Below the pieces are notes generated by a model, which ran no database searches, was not told the DNA's origin, and saw nothing but the letters and a program-made list of their open reading frames with translations. Of a stretch of 64,000 nucleotides of DNA, positions 8,091 through 20,740 are shown piece by piece (position 1 is the stretch's first letter; each line of letters opens with the position of its first letter). Source of the DNA: Rhizaria sp. SCN 62-66. Taxonomy: Eukaryota; Rhizaria, unplaced. The stretch is from the NCBI GenBank assembly GCA_001724265.1, contig MEDY01000131.1, positions 1-64,000 of the forward strand. The letters run 5' to 3'. A program made the translations under genes and the position numbers.

Positions 8091-10540
8091 TCACTGAGCT
8101 AATGGGTTCTTGCTGCGCCGCGACCGAAACGTGTTTGTTGTCCTTGTGCTGGTACTTTTACTAGCAGCGCCGGCACGTGACGTCGACCGCGAGCGTGAGC
8201 GAGACGAAGAACTGGTGCTCGCTATTGCACCTGTGGCGCGCGAGCGAGAGCGCGACACATCAATTTTCTCTGTGCTTTCAGTGTCTGGCACGGTGTTCTT
8301 GGTACTGCGACTGCTTTTGCGTGCAGCGTTCGCATTGGCACTATTATCAGCTTCGCTGGCGATATGATCTGCAGACAACGTAAGATCATTGAGATTCTGC
8401 TCCGGCTGAGACCCACTGACACTGACTTCAGATGTGATGAGCACAGCCTCGCACCAGGCTAGGTAACCAGCGAAACTAGCGCATAGTGGCACTAAAGGGC
8501 AGATAAACACACTCACAACAACAAATGCGATACGATACCACAGATTCATTGTGATATGGCTGTTTGTGGCACATTTGATGACTTGCGGTGAAACCGAGCG
8601 ATCAAGCGTCCCTGCCACGAGTAAAACCGCAAAGATGATCGTTGTAAAAATCAAGTCAAAACCGACTGAGGACTGTGCAGAGGTGCTGTAAAAGGCGTCG
8701 CACACTGCAGCGGCAAACGAAGGCAGCACTGCGGCAACAGCACTGCACACAGCGTCGTGCGCAGTGCCTTCGAACATGCTGGCAGAGCGGTCACAATTTG
8801 CAGTAAAGAGCTCGGGAGTCCAGCCGCGCTGCACCAAGGCATGCGCAAATGTGTTCGTGATGTCGATAGAACTAATGGTAAGACGAGAGCGACGAAGCCC
8901 GCGCGAGAGCGGAACAACAGCAAACGACTTCACTGTAGTCGTGGTATTCGCAACCTTTTCGGAACCAACACCGATGACGGGCTTGACAGGCAAATATTCG
9001 TCAAGTTGGTCAAAGAACAAACCAGCGCAGTCTGCGTCAGTGTGTTCATTCTTGACTCCATTAACAGTCACTGAATGAGTGTGGACGTGCGTACTCGCAG
9101 CAGACTTACGGCCACGACACAACGCAACAAACCTCTTGTTCACGTGACTGTCAACACTCGGGTTAATGTTATACCGAGCGATGTCTGCTGCGGCAGCGCG
9201 CAGAGCAGCGCACTCAGCACGAGAGCGGCAGACAACCTGCCATTGCCACTGCACGTACGACAAATCATTCGAACTACTCTCGCTTGCGCCCGCAGTGCGT
9301 CCTCCAAGAAGAGCACTCAGCTGCTATGAATGCAGGTGTAGCGTTTTCTCTGTAGCGGATTTGGATGAGGAAGACTGCAAGATTGACTGCGACAGTAAAT
9401 AACCCGGCGATTCGAGTGCACGCACCGCGCTAGACCAATGCATCGCAGTTGTCGCAGCGGCGATGATGCATAGCAATGCGCATAACACAATGCTGCCGTG
9501 CGCGGACTTCCGCAAGCTGAACTTCTTCGCAGTGACGCTGCTTTCAGAGTCATAGCAGCCGCTGGAGCTCAGAGGTCGTGCACCGCCAAAGTGTTGCGAA
9601 TACAGCTTAGCAGCAAACGAAGTCAGCGTTGAGATAAACGGCATGAACGGCAGTAGCAGCACGCCGTGTCCTGCAATCAGAACAACGTTAAATGTGGTAC
9701 CGCGCGTCACTGGCATCAATGCGAGACACACCAGTGCAAGCGCAACAGACACGACGAGCAGTACGATATCAACTGTGCTTACCCGCGCCTCAGTTGCCGG
9801 AGTAGTCAATGTCTTACTTTCAACCAAACCGTCAGTCACAGAGTCAAGAGCAGTGTTCTGATTGTGCTCGCAAGATGTCGCAGTGTTGTACGCGTCGACC
9901 AACAGAAACGCTATCGCAAATAGCGGTAAAGCGAACGAGAGAGCGATCATAAAGCCCAACCACACGAGGGCGGGGGCTGCCGACAGCGCACGGCGAGAGG
10001 CTGAAATGCGGAAATACACGCACAAGACAACCGCAAAGCCCATCAACTACAAAGCAAAAGATACACACATGTTGTTAAAAAGTGAGTTATTGCATGCTAT
10101 TAAGGCAGAGTCAAGTATTTGAATAAAATCTTGGAGAAAAACGTTGCGATTAGTACCTGTCCAGTGATATACCACTGCGTGGGGTCGAGACTCGTAAGCT
10201 GATACGCCTCGAAGATCATGCTGTGCGGGCGGTGCCAGCGCGCGCCACGCAGAAACCAGGCGACGACGTTTTTGTCTCCTGTCAGCACCATGTCGTCGAA
10301 CACCATTTGCAGCATGTATCCCCATGTGCAGCAGAGAGCGGTGAGCAGCAGCACTGCGAGTGCGATCAGCGTTTTCACTTGAAGTCCTTCGTGGAAAGCC
10401 TTTGATTGAATTTGAGACGTAGATATAGCAGGCTTAAGAGCTGATGCGGCGTGCACTACAAAATAAAGCATACCGACGATGACGGGGCCCCATACTAGCA
10501 AGGTAAAGGCGTTGTCGGAGACCGAAGTCTCCTCGAACAT
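8091..10540 (-). CDS. Multi-pass membrane protein of unknown function, with in-frame TAG
   Basis: Exons are 10540-10157 and 10046-8091, joined by a GTAC...TAG intron in phase 0. The length is about 779 residues if TAG at 9324-9326 is read as an amino acid. The start at 10540 (MFEETSVSD) is the first ATG; the frame is open a little further upstream without one. There are about nine hydrophobic segments. Seven lie in the first 330 residues (for example FTLLVWGPVIVGMLYFVV, VLLLTALCCTWGYML and IVLLVVSVALALVCLALM). Two more lie near the C-terminal third (LIFTTIIFAVLLVAGTL and RIAFVVVSVFICPLVPLC). The tail is rich in Arg-Ser and Ser-Thr and probably cytosolic. I do not recognise the family. Codon third positions look less GC-rich than in neighbouring genes. 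It stops at TGA. Confidence 0.65.
9324..9326 (-). other. In-frame TAG codon in the membrane-protein gene
   Basis: Before this TAG the frame reads KTLHLHS. After it the same frame reads QLSALLGGRTAGASESSSND and stays open for more than 400 codons. An alternative is a 102-bp phase-0 intron at 9324-9425 starting GTGCGT, but that donor does not match the GTAC donors used elsewhere in the window. Confidence 0.6.
10047..10156 (-). other. Intron, membrane-protein gene
   Basis: Length 110 bp, donor ACAG|GTACTA, acceptor TTTGTAG, phase 0. Removing it joins two hydrophobic coding frames. Confidence 0.8.
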
Positions 10541-11062
10541 GCTCTTGGGACAAATGAATGGAGCACAAGACACAACCTCCGTCAGTGATAATATGGAAAA
10601 AAAATTCAGAGTGCTAAGACATATATCTCAATTGTTTCCTTAGTTATATCCTCTGCTAGTGCGATTATAAGACAATGTACAACTTTTCCTACACTGAGAA
10701 CTCAGGTCAAGAGCCGAGAGCTGCCGCCGTAACCGTAAGTAGCAAGCGCACATTAGTGCACAAACAAGGTATATCTACACAAACTCTAGATATAGCAATG
10801 TTCGGTAATTGTATGATCTACATCATGATGCTCGACTCTTATCAGACCTCTTGTGACATATTATTTCAAAGGAACTTATCGCAACAATATGAAACACAAG
10901 ATTCTCATGGAAGACAACTGTATGATGGCACAATCTGAGCTGGAACAAAATCTGAATAAATTACAATGATATCTTACTAATGATATCTTACTATAAATCG
11001 ACACATAGCAAAATCATAATCGAACCCCTGCGCTATCCACACGAGCCTCAAGTTGATTTGTT
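10541..11062. other. AT-rich intergenic region
   Basis: It lies upstream of the membrane-protein gene and downstream of the LSD1-like gene (both -), so it should hold the former's promoter. A short open frame at 10675-10938 (+) has no recognisable content. It also contains the tandem repeat at 10965-10992. Confidence 0.5.
10965..10992. repeat. 14-bp tandem repeat, two copies
   Basis: The unit AATGATATCTTACT occurs at 10965-10978 and 10979-10992 in non-coding AT-rich DNA. Confidence 0.85.
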
Positions 11063-14000
11063 TTACTTCTTCTTGACCACCGTCACATGCTTATGCACCA
11101 CATGCGCAGCCGCCGGTGTCACGTGCACCCCATGTGTACCGTGGGTACCCGCGCCAGCAGCACCAGTGGCGCTTACCGACGCCGACAGCGCAGACATGAA
11201 CGTCCTGGCCACGGGCACAGTCGCGGGCAGTGCACGGAGCTCGATACTCGGACCCGGAGACTGCGACTGCGACTGCCACAGTTGCTGTTGCGTGGCGAAA
11301 GCGGGCCCAGTGGCAGCGGTGCTGGCGCCGCGGGCCTGGACCTTGCTCACGGTCACCGCAGCGGCGGCGGCAGCGGCGGGGGCAGCAACAGGAGCGAAAC
11401 CAGCGGCACCAGTAGTGCTCGCCTTACCACTATGCGCAGTGTTGATGACGCTGACGTTATCGGCGATCGACGCGTTGCTCGCAACAGTGCTGCCGCTGCT
11501 ACCGATGCTGAGAGAAGACGGCAGTGCGCGCATCGACACCGTCGTGTCCACGCCCACTGCAACCACACTACTCCCGCCGACCACCGCCGGGCCAGAGGAA
11601 GCTAAGCCACCACCAGTACCAGTGACCCCCGCGTTGCTAGCGCGGCCGCCGATGGTGACCATGAAGGTGCCTGCAGCCGGCACGGGCCCCGCGGCGGCGG
11701 CGGGCACGGCGAGACCCGCGATGTTGACGCTGTGGTCGTGTGCGATGACGTGGGGCGCGGAGAGTCGGTCGACGCCGGTGACGGCGGGCCGGTAGCGGTC
11801 GTTGCTGTTGTTGTTGCTGATACTACTGCTTTGGGTGGACAGAGCGGCGTAGCGAGCGGGAGCGGCGGCGCCAGAGGCAGTAGAAGCGGGGCCGGAGGAA
11901 ACGACAGCAGAGCCGGCGGGACCGTATTTGTTGTCGGTGTAACTGCCGAAGCGAGTGGGGCCATCGAACGCACGGTCACGCTCGCGCTCACGGTCACGCT
12001 GCTGCTCACGGTCGCGGTCGCGGTCGTCAAAACGTCCACGGTCACGAGCCTCACGATCACCGAAGCGCTGCCCACGGTCATTATCGCGGTCAGACGGGAA
12101 ATCACGCCTGTCAGAAGGGAAGTCGCGGCGGTCGTGGCTCGGACTGCGGGGATCGATGAAGCCGCCACCGCCGCCACCGCCGCGCTCACGGTCACTTGCG
12201 AAACGCTCACGGTCGCTTGCGAGGGGACTGCGGGGGTCAAAGGTGCTGAAACCGCCGCCACGGTGACCCATAGGTGTCTGCGCCGCCGAATGACCGTGAG
12301 CAGCCGAGAGACCGTGGGCACCACCGGTTCCGGACGCGCGAGCGTTCGGAGTGCTGACAGTGACAGTCACTGTGTTCTTCGCAGGAGTGCTCATGTTGTT
12401 GGCGCTGGTGGTGATGGTGTTGATGTTGGTGACGGTGATGGGTTTCATCGAGATGAACTCGTTATCACTCATCGTAACCGCGCTCGCACTCGCAGCATTC
12501 ACGCTCGCACTCGCTGGGTTGGTGCCCGCGGCAGGAGCACTGACAGCGTGAGAGCGTTGGTCACCCTTGGCGAGCAGAGGCGCGTTCACACTACTACTGC
12601 TGCTGTTGTTGTTGTTGTTGTTGTTGTTGTTGGCATTACTATTGCCGATGAAATAGTCGTCGTCGCCGCTGCTGCCGCCGCCGTCGTCGGCGTAGTTGCT
12701 GTAGCCGACATACTGCTGTTGACTGCTCGCAGACGCGGAGCTGTGCTTGCTGGGGTCGTTGCGGTAGTCACCGCTGCTCGCACCGCCATGGGCGACCCGT
12801 GTCACCTCCTCCCAGCTGGGCTCATTGCTCCGGCCGCTCTGCCTAGCGCCATCGTTGTTAACGCTGTGGCTAGATTGCTGCTGCTGCTGCTGCTGCTGCT
12901 GCTGAGGCTTGTTGTTACTACTGCTGTTGAGAGGGAGACTCGAGTACGAGCCGCCGCTGCTCGCTGCCGCGTTTGTGGTGAAATTGGAGTTGGTGGCGGC
13001 GGAGACCGTGGCGGGGGCGGGGGCGGGGGCGGGGGCGGGGACGCGGAGGGACGAGTAGGGGCCCGGCGGAGGCACGTAGACTGCAGGGCCGCGGGGGCCA
13101 CGCTTCTCCTTCTCGGCCTTGTCATCGAAGCTGCTGCCGCTGCCGCTGCCGCTACCGACGCTGTTGCTGGTGCCGCTGAAGCTACCGCTCGAGCTCGAGC
13201 CGCCGTTGTACACAGGACGCGGTCCAGGAGCCGCGACAGCAGCAGCAGCGGCAGGAGCAGGAGCGCTCATGGGTGAGGCAGCAACGCCGAAAAAGCCACC
13301 AGAGCCACTGGCAGCAGGAACACTGAAGAAACCGCCAGACGGGGGAGCTTCGGCCGCAGGACCGAAAAATCCTCCCGCGGCGCCACCAGTCGCCGCAACA
13401 GCAGATGCCGCAGCAGGCACAGTCGCATGTGCGGCCTTAGCGGTGCTTGCAGCCGCCGCCGCAGCAGCAGCAGCAGCAGTAGTCACAGGAACAACAGGAG
13501 CAGTGGCAGTGAAGCCAGGTTTCGTGCCTAAGAAGCCACTGCCAAAGCTGTCGCTCATGCTACTGCTATTATTGAAGCCATAACTCGGCGTCTGCGACTG
13601 TGCGGCGGGAGAAAAATGCGCCAGCATCTGCGTGACGGCCAGAAGTGCACGGTCCTCAAGCGCGTCCGCACGCGTGATCTTCAAGTACTTAAAGACGAGC
13701 GCGAGCACGCGTCCCTGCTGCTTAGGCGTCGACCACCAGTGCCAGAACGCGCCCACAGTCGCGTTCGTGGGCGCGTCCTTGAGGATCTTGTCAACGGACT
13801 TCGGCACCACATGCGCGACCAGCGGCACTGTCTTCACCGCAGCGAGTAAAGCTTTAGTGGCGCTGGCGTCATCGGTCCGCGCCGCCGTTTGACTGGCGGC
13901 GGGACTGGGAACGACACTGGCTGCAGTGAGCGCGGCGGCATCAGACTGCAGCGCTGTGAGTGCGCTCGCGGACGGGTGGCTCGCGCCGAGAGTCGCCAGC

Positions 14001-17000
14001 GTCGTCGTCACCGCGGCCAGCAGCGCGGCGATGGACACGGTCGCCACCGACTCGATCGAGACAGAGCCAGCGCCAGCAGATGAGGCCGACTTGACGGGCA
14101 GCGGCGCCGAGGAGGCCCACATGGACAGCGAGAACGCCTGCGGAGCGAGTGCGAGAGCGGTCAGCGGCGGCGGCGCAAGACCAGACCCGGGCGCAAGCGC
14201 ACTGAGCGCGGCGCGCGCGGCCTCGAGCGCCGGCAGAGTGAGTGCGTACGCACCGTTGGTGTGGTAGCTCTCCGCGGCCAACAGCGCGGAGGCGACAGCC
14301 AGCACGGGGTTGCTCTCAGCGGCAGCCTTAGCGGCGCTACTGCCAGATCCCTTAGAGCTGGGGGTGATGGACGCAGGTTTGGACTTTTTAGAAGTGTGTG
14401 TGATGTCGGCGTCGTCCTTCTTCGCGTCCCTCGCACTCGCCTTGCTGCTGGCCTTGGAACTGCTAGAGATCGAGCTCGAGCTGGAGCCGGACGACTTGTT
14501 TTTCTTGCGATCAGCCTTGCGATCAGCCTTAGCGCGCGTCTTCGCCGCCTTGGCCGCGAGGAAGGCCTCGAAGTCGAGCCCCATGATGTCGGCGTCGTCA
14601 TCATCCTCGCTGCTGGAGTCGCTCGCGTCGCCGATGATGCGCAACTGCTGCATGTTCTCCGCGGCGCTCGCCATCTGCGCAATTGTCGCAGCGACCTTGG
14701 CAGACACGCCGGAGCTGCTGCTCGCAGCAGTGTTAGCCGCAGCGTCGGCGTTGGCGTTGTTGCTGAACAGCGACCACTCGACCTGGCCGTTGCTCGCGTC
14801 AGCGTTCAGCGCCGCGTTCGCGCCCGTACTAGACCCAGAGTAGTCGAGCTCGGTGTTGGCGTTGTTGGCGTCGAAGTTGAGACTGAGCGCCTGCTGGATC
14901 TGCTGCTGCTGCAGCTTCCTCGCCGCCACAGCTTCTTGGAACCGGTCCAGCGTGGCCGTGCTGCGCTGCCGCACCTCAATCTCGGCGCTGTCAGTGCGCG
15001 CCGCGGCCGAGGCGAGGGAGCGGATGGTCGAGGGCAGCCACACCTTGAGCGGCGCGAACCGGCGCGGGTGGGACAACGCCGTCGGTGCCCCAGAGGACTC
15101 GCGGCCGAACCGGCTCAGGCCGCTCACACGGCCACCGGCAGAGGCGCGGTTTGCCGCCGAGAGCTTAGACTGCTGCTGCTGCTGTTGTTGTTGCTTTTGC
15201 TGCTGCAGTTGCTGCTTGCGGAGCTTGTTGATGCCACTTCTGCGGGTATTGTTGTTGTTGTCGTTCGACGCCGAGTCAGACTCGACGTCGCTGTCGTCCC
15301 CGAGCCAGCGCCGCATTGCGGCCGACTTGAACCCCCCCGGCGGGGCCAGACCGGAGGCGGCGGCCGCGGCGGCCTCGGCGGCTTCGGCGGCCTCGACCGC
15401 GGCGTTGACCATGTCAACCGCGGAGGACACAGCGGCGCGCGCGGCGGCACTGGCTTGGTCTGCGGCGAGCGCGGCGGCGCAGTGGGCGCGGAAGCCGTCC
15501 CGCGTCACGTGAGCCGCAGTCACCGCAGCAGAGCGAGTCAGAGTCACAGCACCCGCGCTGTGTGCACTCGCGTTGTGGTGGGAGAGCGCGTCGGCGATGC
15601 GGCCGGCGGCGCGGAGACCGGAGCAAAACGCGCCGGGCACTGTGGCGGGGTTGTAGCGGTACGTCGCTTCACCAGCGAAGAAAACCACATCACGACCCGC
15701 CGTCGCCGCAGCAGCATCACTGTCAGTGGCAGAGCAATCGTCAGCTGAGACGAGAAGGGGCGCGAGGGCAGGGATGGGGGCGAGTGCGTGGGTCAGCGAC
15801 ACAGCGCCGCCCTGCTCACAGTCGCCGCTCACGGTCACTGCCGCATTGGTGTTGGCGCGACAGTGGACGGGGACGCCGAGGCGCTGGAGCCGCGCAAGCA
15901 CACGTGAGTGAGCCGCACCGTTGTCTGCAGCGTTGTCTGCAGCGGCAGGGGCAGTGGCGACGCGAAGGGGCTCAGCAAGGACGTCGTAGTCGTCGCCGGA
16001 CGCACCGGGCGGGATGTAGCTGTAAGTACCGCGGCTGTAAGGGTCGCACGCCCAGTCGGTCACGTGCCAGTGTGACGGCGCAGGCACGACGCTTGCGGCA
16101 CCACTGATACCCGTGGCACCTGCGACGCTGGTGAGACGGACAGGGTGCGAAGTCGCAGCTTTCTTCGCGGCGACGGCGGTTGCTTCAGTGCCCGTGAGCG
16201 CGGCGGGGTCGTACTTAGCGTTATACACCGCCGAGCCGCCATGAGCGCCACTGCCGACTGCGAGCTGCAGCGGCTTAACTTGCGAGCGCGCGCTTCCGGC
16301 GTCAGTGTCGCTGTCAAAGATGCGGCGCAACACTGCGAGGCAGTCCTCCACGAGCCCCTTGCGCGCGCCATCAGCGTCAACACTCGCCGAGTCGCCGCCC
16401 GCTGTGAGAGAAGAAAGGCGGGCGGCGGTGGCGGGAGTGCTATACGGCGCGAGCGCGTGCGCGTCGACGCTGGTCATCGCGGCAACGGCGGCGGGAGCGT
16501 AGTATGCTGCGTCGCCTGCCAGTAAAGCGACGAGGACGTGCCGCTGCTGCTGCTGCGTGCCGGTGGACGCGGTCGCAGTCGCAGGTTCGCTGGTGTTCCA
16601 GAACTGGAAGAACCGACCCTGCCTCGCACCAATCACACTCTGATCACTGTTCTTGTTGTTCGCGCCAGAGTCAGAGTCAGAGTCGGCCCAAACGACGCCG
16701 AACATGTCGACCTTGTGCTGCCAAAACGGCGAGTCAAAGCACAGCACGACCTTGTTAAGCAGTCCAAAGCCGAGGCGTGCGATAGCGCCCTGCTTCCACG
16801 CCGGCAACGGTGGCGTAAAGCCCAGTGCGCCGGCCTGCAAGACGCCGAGCGGGACAGTGACCAGCACTGCGTCCGCCGCGATATCCTCGAACTCAGCCGC
16901 GCTCGCGTTCTTGCCGGTGAGCGTTGAGGTCGGAGTGCGGCGCACACGCACGGTGACTGCGGCGCTGCCACTCTTGTTTGCGGCCCAGTCGATGCTGACG

Positions 17001-20000
17001 ACTTCAGTGCCGAGCCGGACTGCGTCGTTGTTACTATTGCCGTTAGGCTCGTTAGAGCTGTTGTTGCGGTGTTGCAAGCGGGCGACTTCGGTGCCCATGG
17101 CGGCGACGAGGGGACCGTAGCCGCCACGCACCATCACGTGGCCACCGCGCCAGTCAAACAAGTCATCCTAAGCAGAGATAAAATAACAAAAATAGACAGC
17201 GATAATGTAAGCCTGAGAACGTAACACTTGAAGAATTTCTTTAAAATAACATAATCGAGTCAAATGGATAAGTTATAACATTCGGAATAAAACATGAAGA
17301 CAATATTGCGCGACGATGTAGCACAAAATGCGTACCTGGTCCCAGTGCGCGGCCGAGAGCGCGCGCAACGACGCCGCACTGCCGTACTCATAGTTCGCGC
17401 TCTGCCACAGAAACACGGCACGCGGGCTCGCCTGGCCGGGCTGCAGCGGCGTCAGCGCAGCGGCACGGGAAGCGCGCGCCAGTGCACCGTGTCCTATCGG
17501 CAAAAGACACAGCGCAACTTCGATCGCGCGCTCAAGGTTGCCGTTTCCGCCCCAATTGGCCGCGTTTTCATTGGCGCTCGCGCTGACACTCGAGACAGAG
17601 ACGGAGTCGGCCTCGGAGGGCAGCGGGGCGCGGCGGCAGGCCTCGGTAAAGAGCGCGCGGCAAAGCGCACTCGCGGCGCGCGCGGTCGTGAATACGGCGG
17701 CGACCGCGGCGGTGACCCGCGCCGGCACTGCGGTGACGACGAGGCGGACGGACTGTGCGAACGCGAGCGCGGCCTCAAGCGCGGCCTCGTCCTCATCCTT
17801 CACACTCGCACCCGCACGCGCGCTTGCGCTCGCACTGTTGGCGCTATTGGAGTTCGAGTCAGTCAAGTTGTTGGAGTTGTTGTTGCGAGTCGTGGTGAGG
17901 TAAAGACGGCGGCGCTCCAGCGCGCGCTTGGCGACGCCGGCGGCGCGGACCGCGGCAGCGACACTGAGCCCCGCGGCCGCGCAAAACGCCGCGGGCCCCG
18001 CGCTCTCGAGCAGTTCCACCGCGGCGGCCGGAGCAGACCGGAGCGCGGTGTCGGCGACGGCGGCGCAGGCGGCGGCGTGGACATGGTAGAAGAGCTGCTG
18101 GTCAGTGCGCAGCCACTTGCGCTCAGCGTCGGCGTCGCCGGCGGCTGCGGCGGCCTTTTCGCCGCTCTCGTCGTCCGCCTCGTCCTCGGCATCATCACCA
18201 GCGGCCGCGGAGTCATTAGCGTCGTCGCTGGCCACAGAAGCAGCAGAGGTGACAGCCTCGGCGGCGACGGCCTTAAACAGACTCTCAAGCTCGGCCTTGA
18301 CGGCGTTGACGCGCGCAGTCTCACTCTCCGCATCATCACCAACGCCGTTGAGCGGCCCCGTGTAGCTCCCGCGCGCGACCGCTGTGGCAAGCGCTGTGAA
18401 CACCTCAACGCGGCGCTGCTGCGGCAGAGCGGCGACGGCGCGGACGGCGGGGTTGGCGCGGGCAGAGGCGCGGGCCGCGCAGAACGCGTGGGGGAACCCG
18501 CGGTTGTAGCTCATGATGCGGTCTTCGTACAGCGCGTGTTCCTCGCCAACCGCAGCCACAGAAACAGCAGCAGCGCTCGAGTCGCGACTACTCTCAGTGG
18601 TGTTGGCCTTATTGGTGATGGTGACTGTGGCTGGGTCGCTGCGGAGACCGAGACCGAGCGCGAACCGCACGACGGCGCCCTCAGTGGCCATCGCCGACGG
18701 GTCGACGTAGTAGCGGCGCGCGGCGCGGTTGCCCGCGCGCATGGCCGCGGTGCCGTCGAGAGCCAAATCGTGGAGCGCAAAGGCCCAGGACTGCAGCGCA
18801 GGGGGAATCTCCTGCCCACCAGCACCCGCAGAAACCATGTTGTTGCTCGTATCATTGTTGTTGCTGTTGTTGTGGCGAGTGGTGGAGAGTTCGAAGAGCG
18901 GGCAGTAGGGGTTCACAGGGTGCACTGCGGCGGTCAGTGATGCCGTCATGTCGCTGGCCTGGGGCAGCTCACCGCCGGCCACCGCGTGGGTCTGGCGGCA
19001 CAGCACCGTAACTGGGTTGCCGACCAGGCCGGTGATGATGCTAGCGCCCAGGTCAACCGCCGCGCCGGAGTGGGCGCTAGCGCAGACGCGGCCGACACGG
19101 GCCGCCGCGCTCTCGGAGCCAGAGCCCAGGCTCTCGATCAGGATATCGCTGTCAGACATCTGAGTGCTGCTGGTATTGCGGTCGTTTGCGGTGTCAAAGA
19201 TTCGGGCGCCGCCGTTGCCGTTGTGGTTGCCCGCGAAGCCGGAGCCCGCGGCGGAGTCACGGGTCTCCAGGTCGGTGACCGTGAGCACGCGCCCGCCGAG
19301 CCTGTCGCGCGCCTCGACCACGGTCACTTTGGCGCCCAAATGAGTCAGGTGCAGCGCAGCGGAAAGGCCAGCGGCACCAGCGCCAATGACGACAACGTGC
19401 TGACCCACAGAATTGCTCTTGTGCGCTGCGCTTGAGTCCGCGGTGACGAGAGCACCGAGTGACGCCGCGGCAGTGTCTGCAGTGTTCTTAGTCTCACCAT
19501 TCTCGCCACCGCCACCACAACGCGCCTGGGGCAGAATGCCGGTGTTGATGTAGCCGTGGCGCGTCAGGAACAGGTACATCTTGACCAGTGCGCCGCGCAG
19601 AGGGTGCACCGCAGATAAATCCTCCGCGTCGCCGGCCACTTGCGTGCCGTCAATGTCAGCCGTAACTGCGGCGAGCAGCGCGGCGCCGTGCTCGACGGGC
19701 ACTGGCGCGGTGGCCTCGCGGGCCTCGAACGCACGGTCAGACGCCGCGCGCGCATCAGCAGTACGGTTGCTCTTGGCAGAACTCCCACTGTTAGCTCCGT
19801 CATCGCCGCCGTTGTTATCGCCATCGTTGTCGTTGAGAAAATCGGAGTTGGGGTCCGGGATGCTGCTCTGCGCGCGCACCGCAGCCTTGACTGCGGGCAG
19901 ATGGTGGCCTAACAAGTCCGCCGCAGAGACGGCACCGCTCGCGACGGCGGCAACGGCGGCCTTAGCAGCAGCCTGCGCCTTCACGGCCGCGGCCGTGGCG

Positions 20001-20740
20001 GCGGCGTCGTTGACGTCGGTCGCCGAGGCGGCGGCGGCGGCGGCCTCACTCTCAGCCCATTGTGCAGCGGCCACGAGCTCTGCCCGGCGCGCGTTCAGCG
20101 CCAACGCGGTTTGCTCCGCCGCGGCCCACAATGTGCAGGGCCGAAGCACGTTACTCTGCCACGCGGCGCAGACGGCGTTGCGCAACAGCACAAACGCGTC
20201 GGCGGCCGCAGATGCGGTCAGGGCGCGCTCGCGGAGAGTCTTAAGGCCGGCAACGGTCGGGATGGGGAGATACAGTGAGTCCAGCGGCGCGCTCGCAGTT
20301 GAGCTGACAGTGTTAGATGAAGTAGAGATTGCACAAGGAGGGAACAAAGCGAGCACATGGGGCGGCGCCGAAGCAAGCAGTGCGCGGACACTGGCGAGCG
20401 TCGAGGGCAGGACCAGACCGGCGAGAGAGTGCTTCGCAGCAGTGGCCGACGACGACGACGAGTCAGTAGAGTCGGTGGCTGTGACTGCCTTGTTGTGGAG
20501 AGCGAGGCACTCATCAATGCAGTAGACAAGCGTGTCGAGGAACTGCGTGGGCAGCGGCAGCGGTGCAACGAGCGGGGCCGCAACGGGCGGCAGCAGCTCG
20601 GGGAGACACTCCCACTCAAGCGGGGAAACGTCGGCGGCGCGAAGACCGCACGCGGTGGCGGCGTCGGCGTGGCGCTGCGGCACAGGCACGCCGCGCCAGG
20701 AGCGAAGCAATGACAAGCGAGACGCGGTGGGGTGCGGCAT
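11063..20740 (-). CDS. LSD1/KDM1-like SWIRM and FAD amine oxidase, 3169 residues
   Basis: Exons are 20740-17336 and 17167-11063. LSD1 enzymes remove methyl groups from histone H3 lysine using FAD. A SWIRM-like domain is split: ECLPELLPP lies near residue 42 and LVKMYLFLTRHGYINTGIL near 385-403, with a long Ala-rich insert between. The Rossmann motif VVVIGAGAAGLSAALHL lies near 445 and EARDRLGGRV follows. The splice joins WDQ to DDLFDWRGGHVMVRGGY, a junction expected in LSD1. GFGLLNKVVLCFDSPFWQ carries the lysine equivalent to human K661 (about residue 1273). TDWACDPYSRGTYSYIPPG and FFAGEATYRYNPATVPGAF close the oxidase fold near 1640. An Ala-rich helical insert lies where the LSD1 tower would be. 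About 1500 further residues are low complexity, with an RD/RE-rich stretch. Two exons, TAA stop. Confidence 0.9.
13013..13040 (+). repeat. Five-run G tract, possible G-quadruplex
   Basis: Five runs of four or five G are each separated by a single C on the + strand, within the LSD1-like gene. The C-rich coding strand encodes an Ala-Pro repeat. The transcript therefore carries the C-rich strand and the template DNA the G-rich one. Confidence 0.7.
17168..17335 (-). other. Intron, LSD1-like gene
   Basis: Length 168 bp, donor CCAG|GTACGC, acceptor GCTTAG, phase 0. Removal restores the conserved WDQ-DDLFDWRGGH junction. Confidence 0.92.

Noticed and set aside
9324-9425. Possible 102-bp intron removing the TAG in the membrane-protein gene
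   Set aside because: The donor GTGCGT does not fit the GTAC donors, and an intron that happens to preserve the frame is not needed if TAG is sense. Kept only as an alternative.
10675-10938. 87-codon + strand open frame in an intergenic region
   Set aside because: AT-rich, no motif, no coding bias, no neighbour relationship.
12600-12640. GTT/AAC trinucleotide run as a microsatellite locus
   Set aside because: It is a polyasparagine run inside the LSD1-like coding tail, one of many homopolymers in the window, and not distinctive by itself.
11732-13276. Long opposite-strand open frame (514 codons) within the LSD1-like gene
   Set aside because: It is a shadow produced by GC-rich, repeat-rich coding DNA. 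Its translation is compositionally biased with no domain, while the other strand continues a conserved enzyme.
14261-18940. Open frames of about 500 codons on the + strand opposite the LSD1-like exons
   Set aside because: Same reason: Arg/Gly/Val-rich shadow translations with no recognisable motif and no start or splice context.
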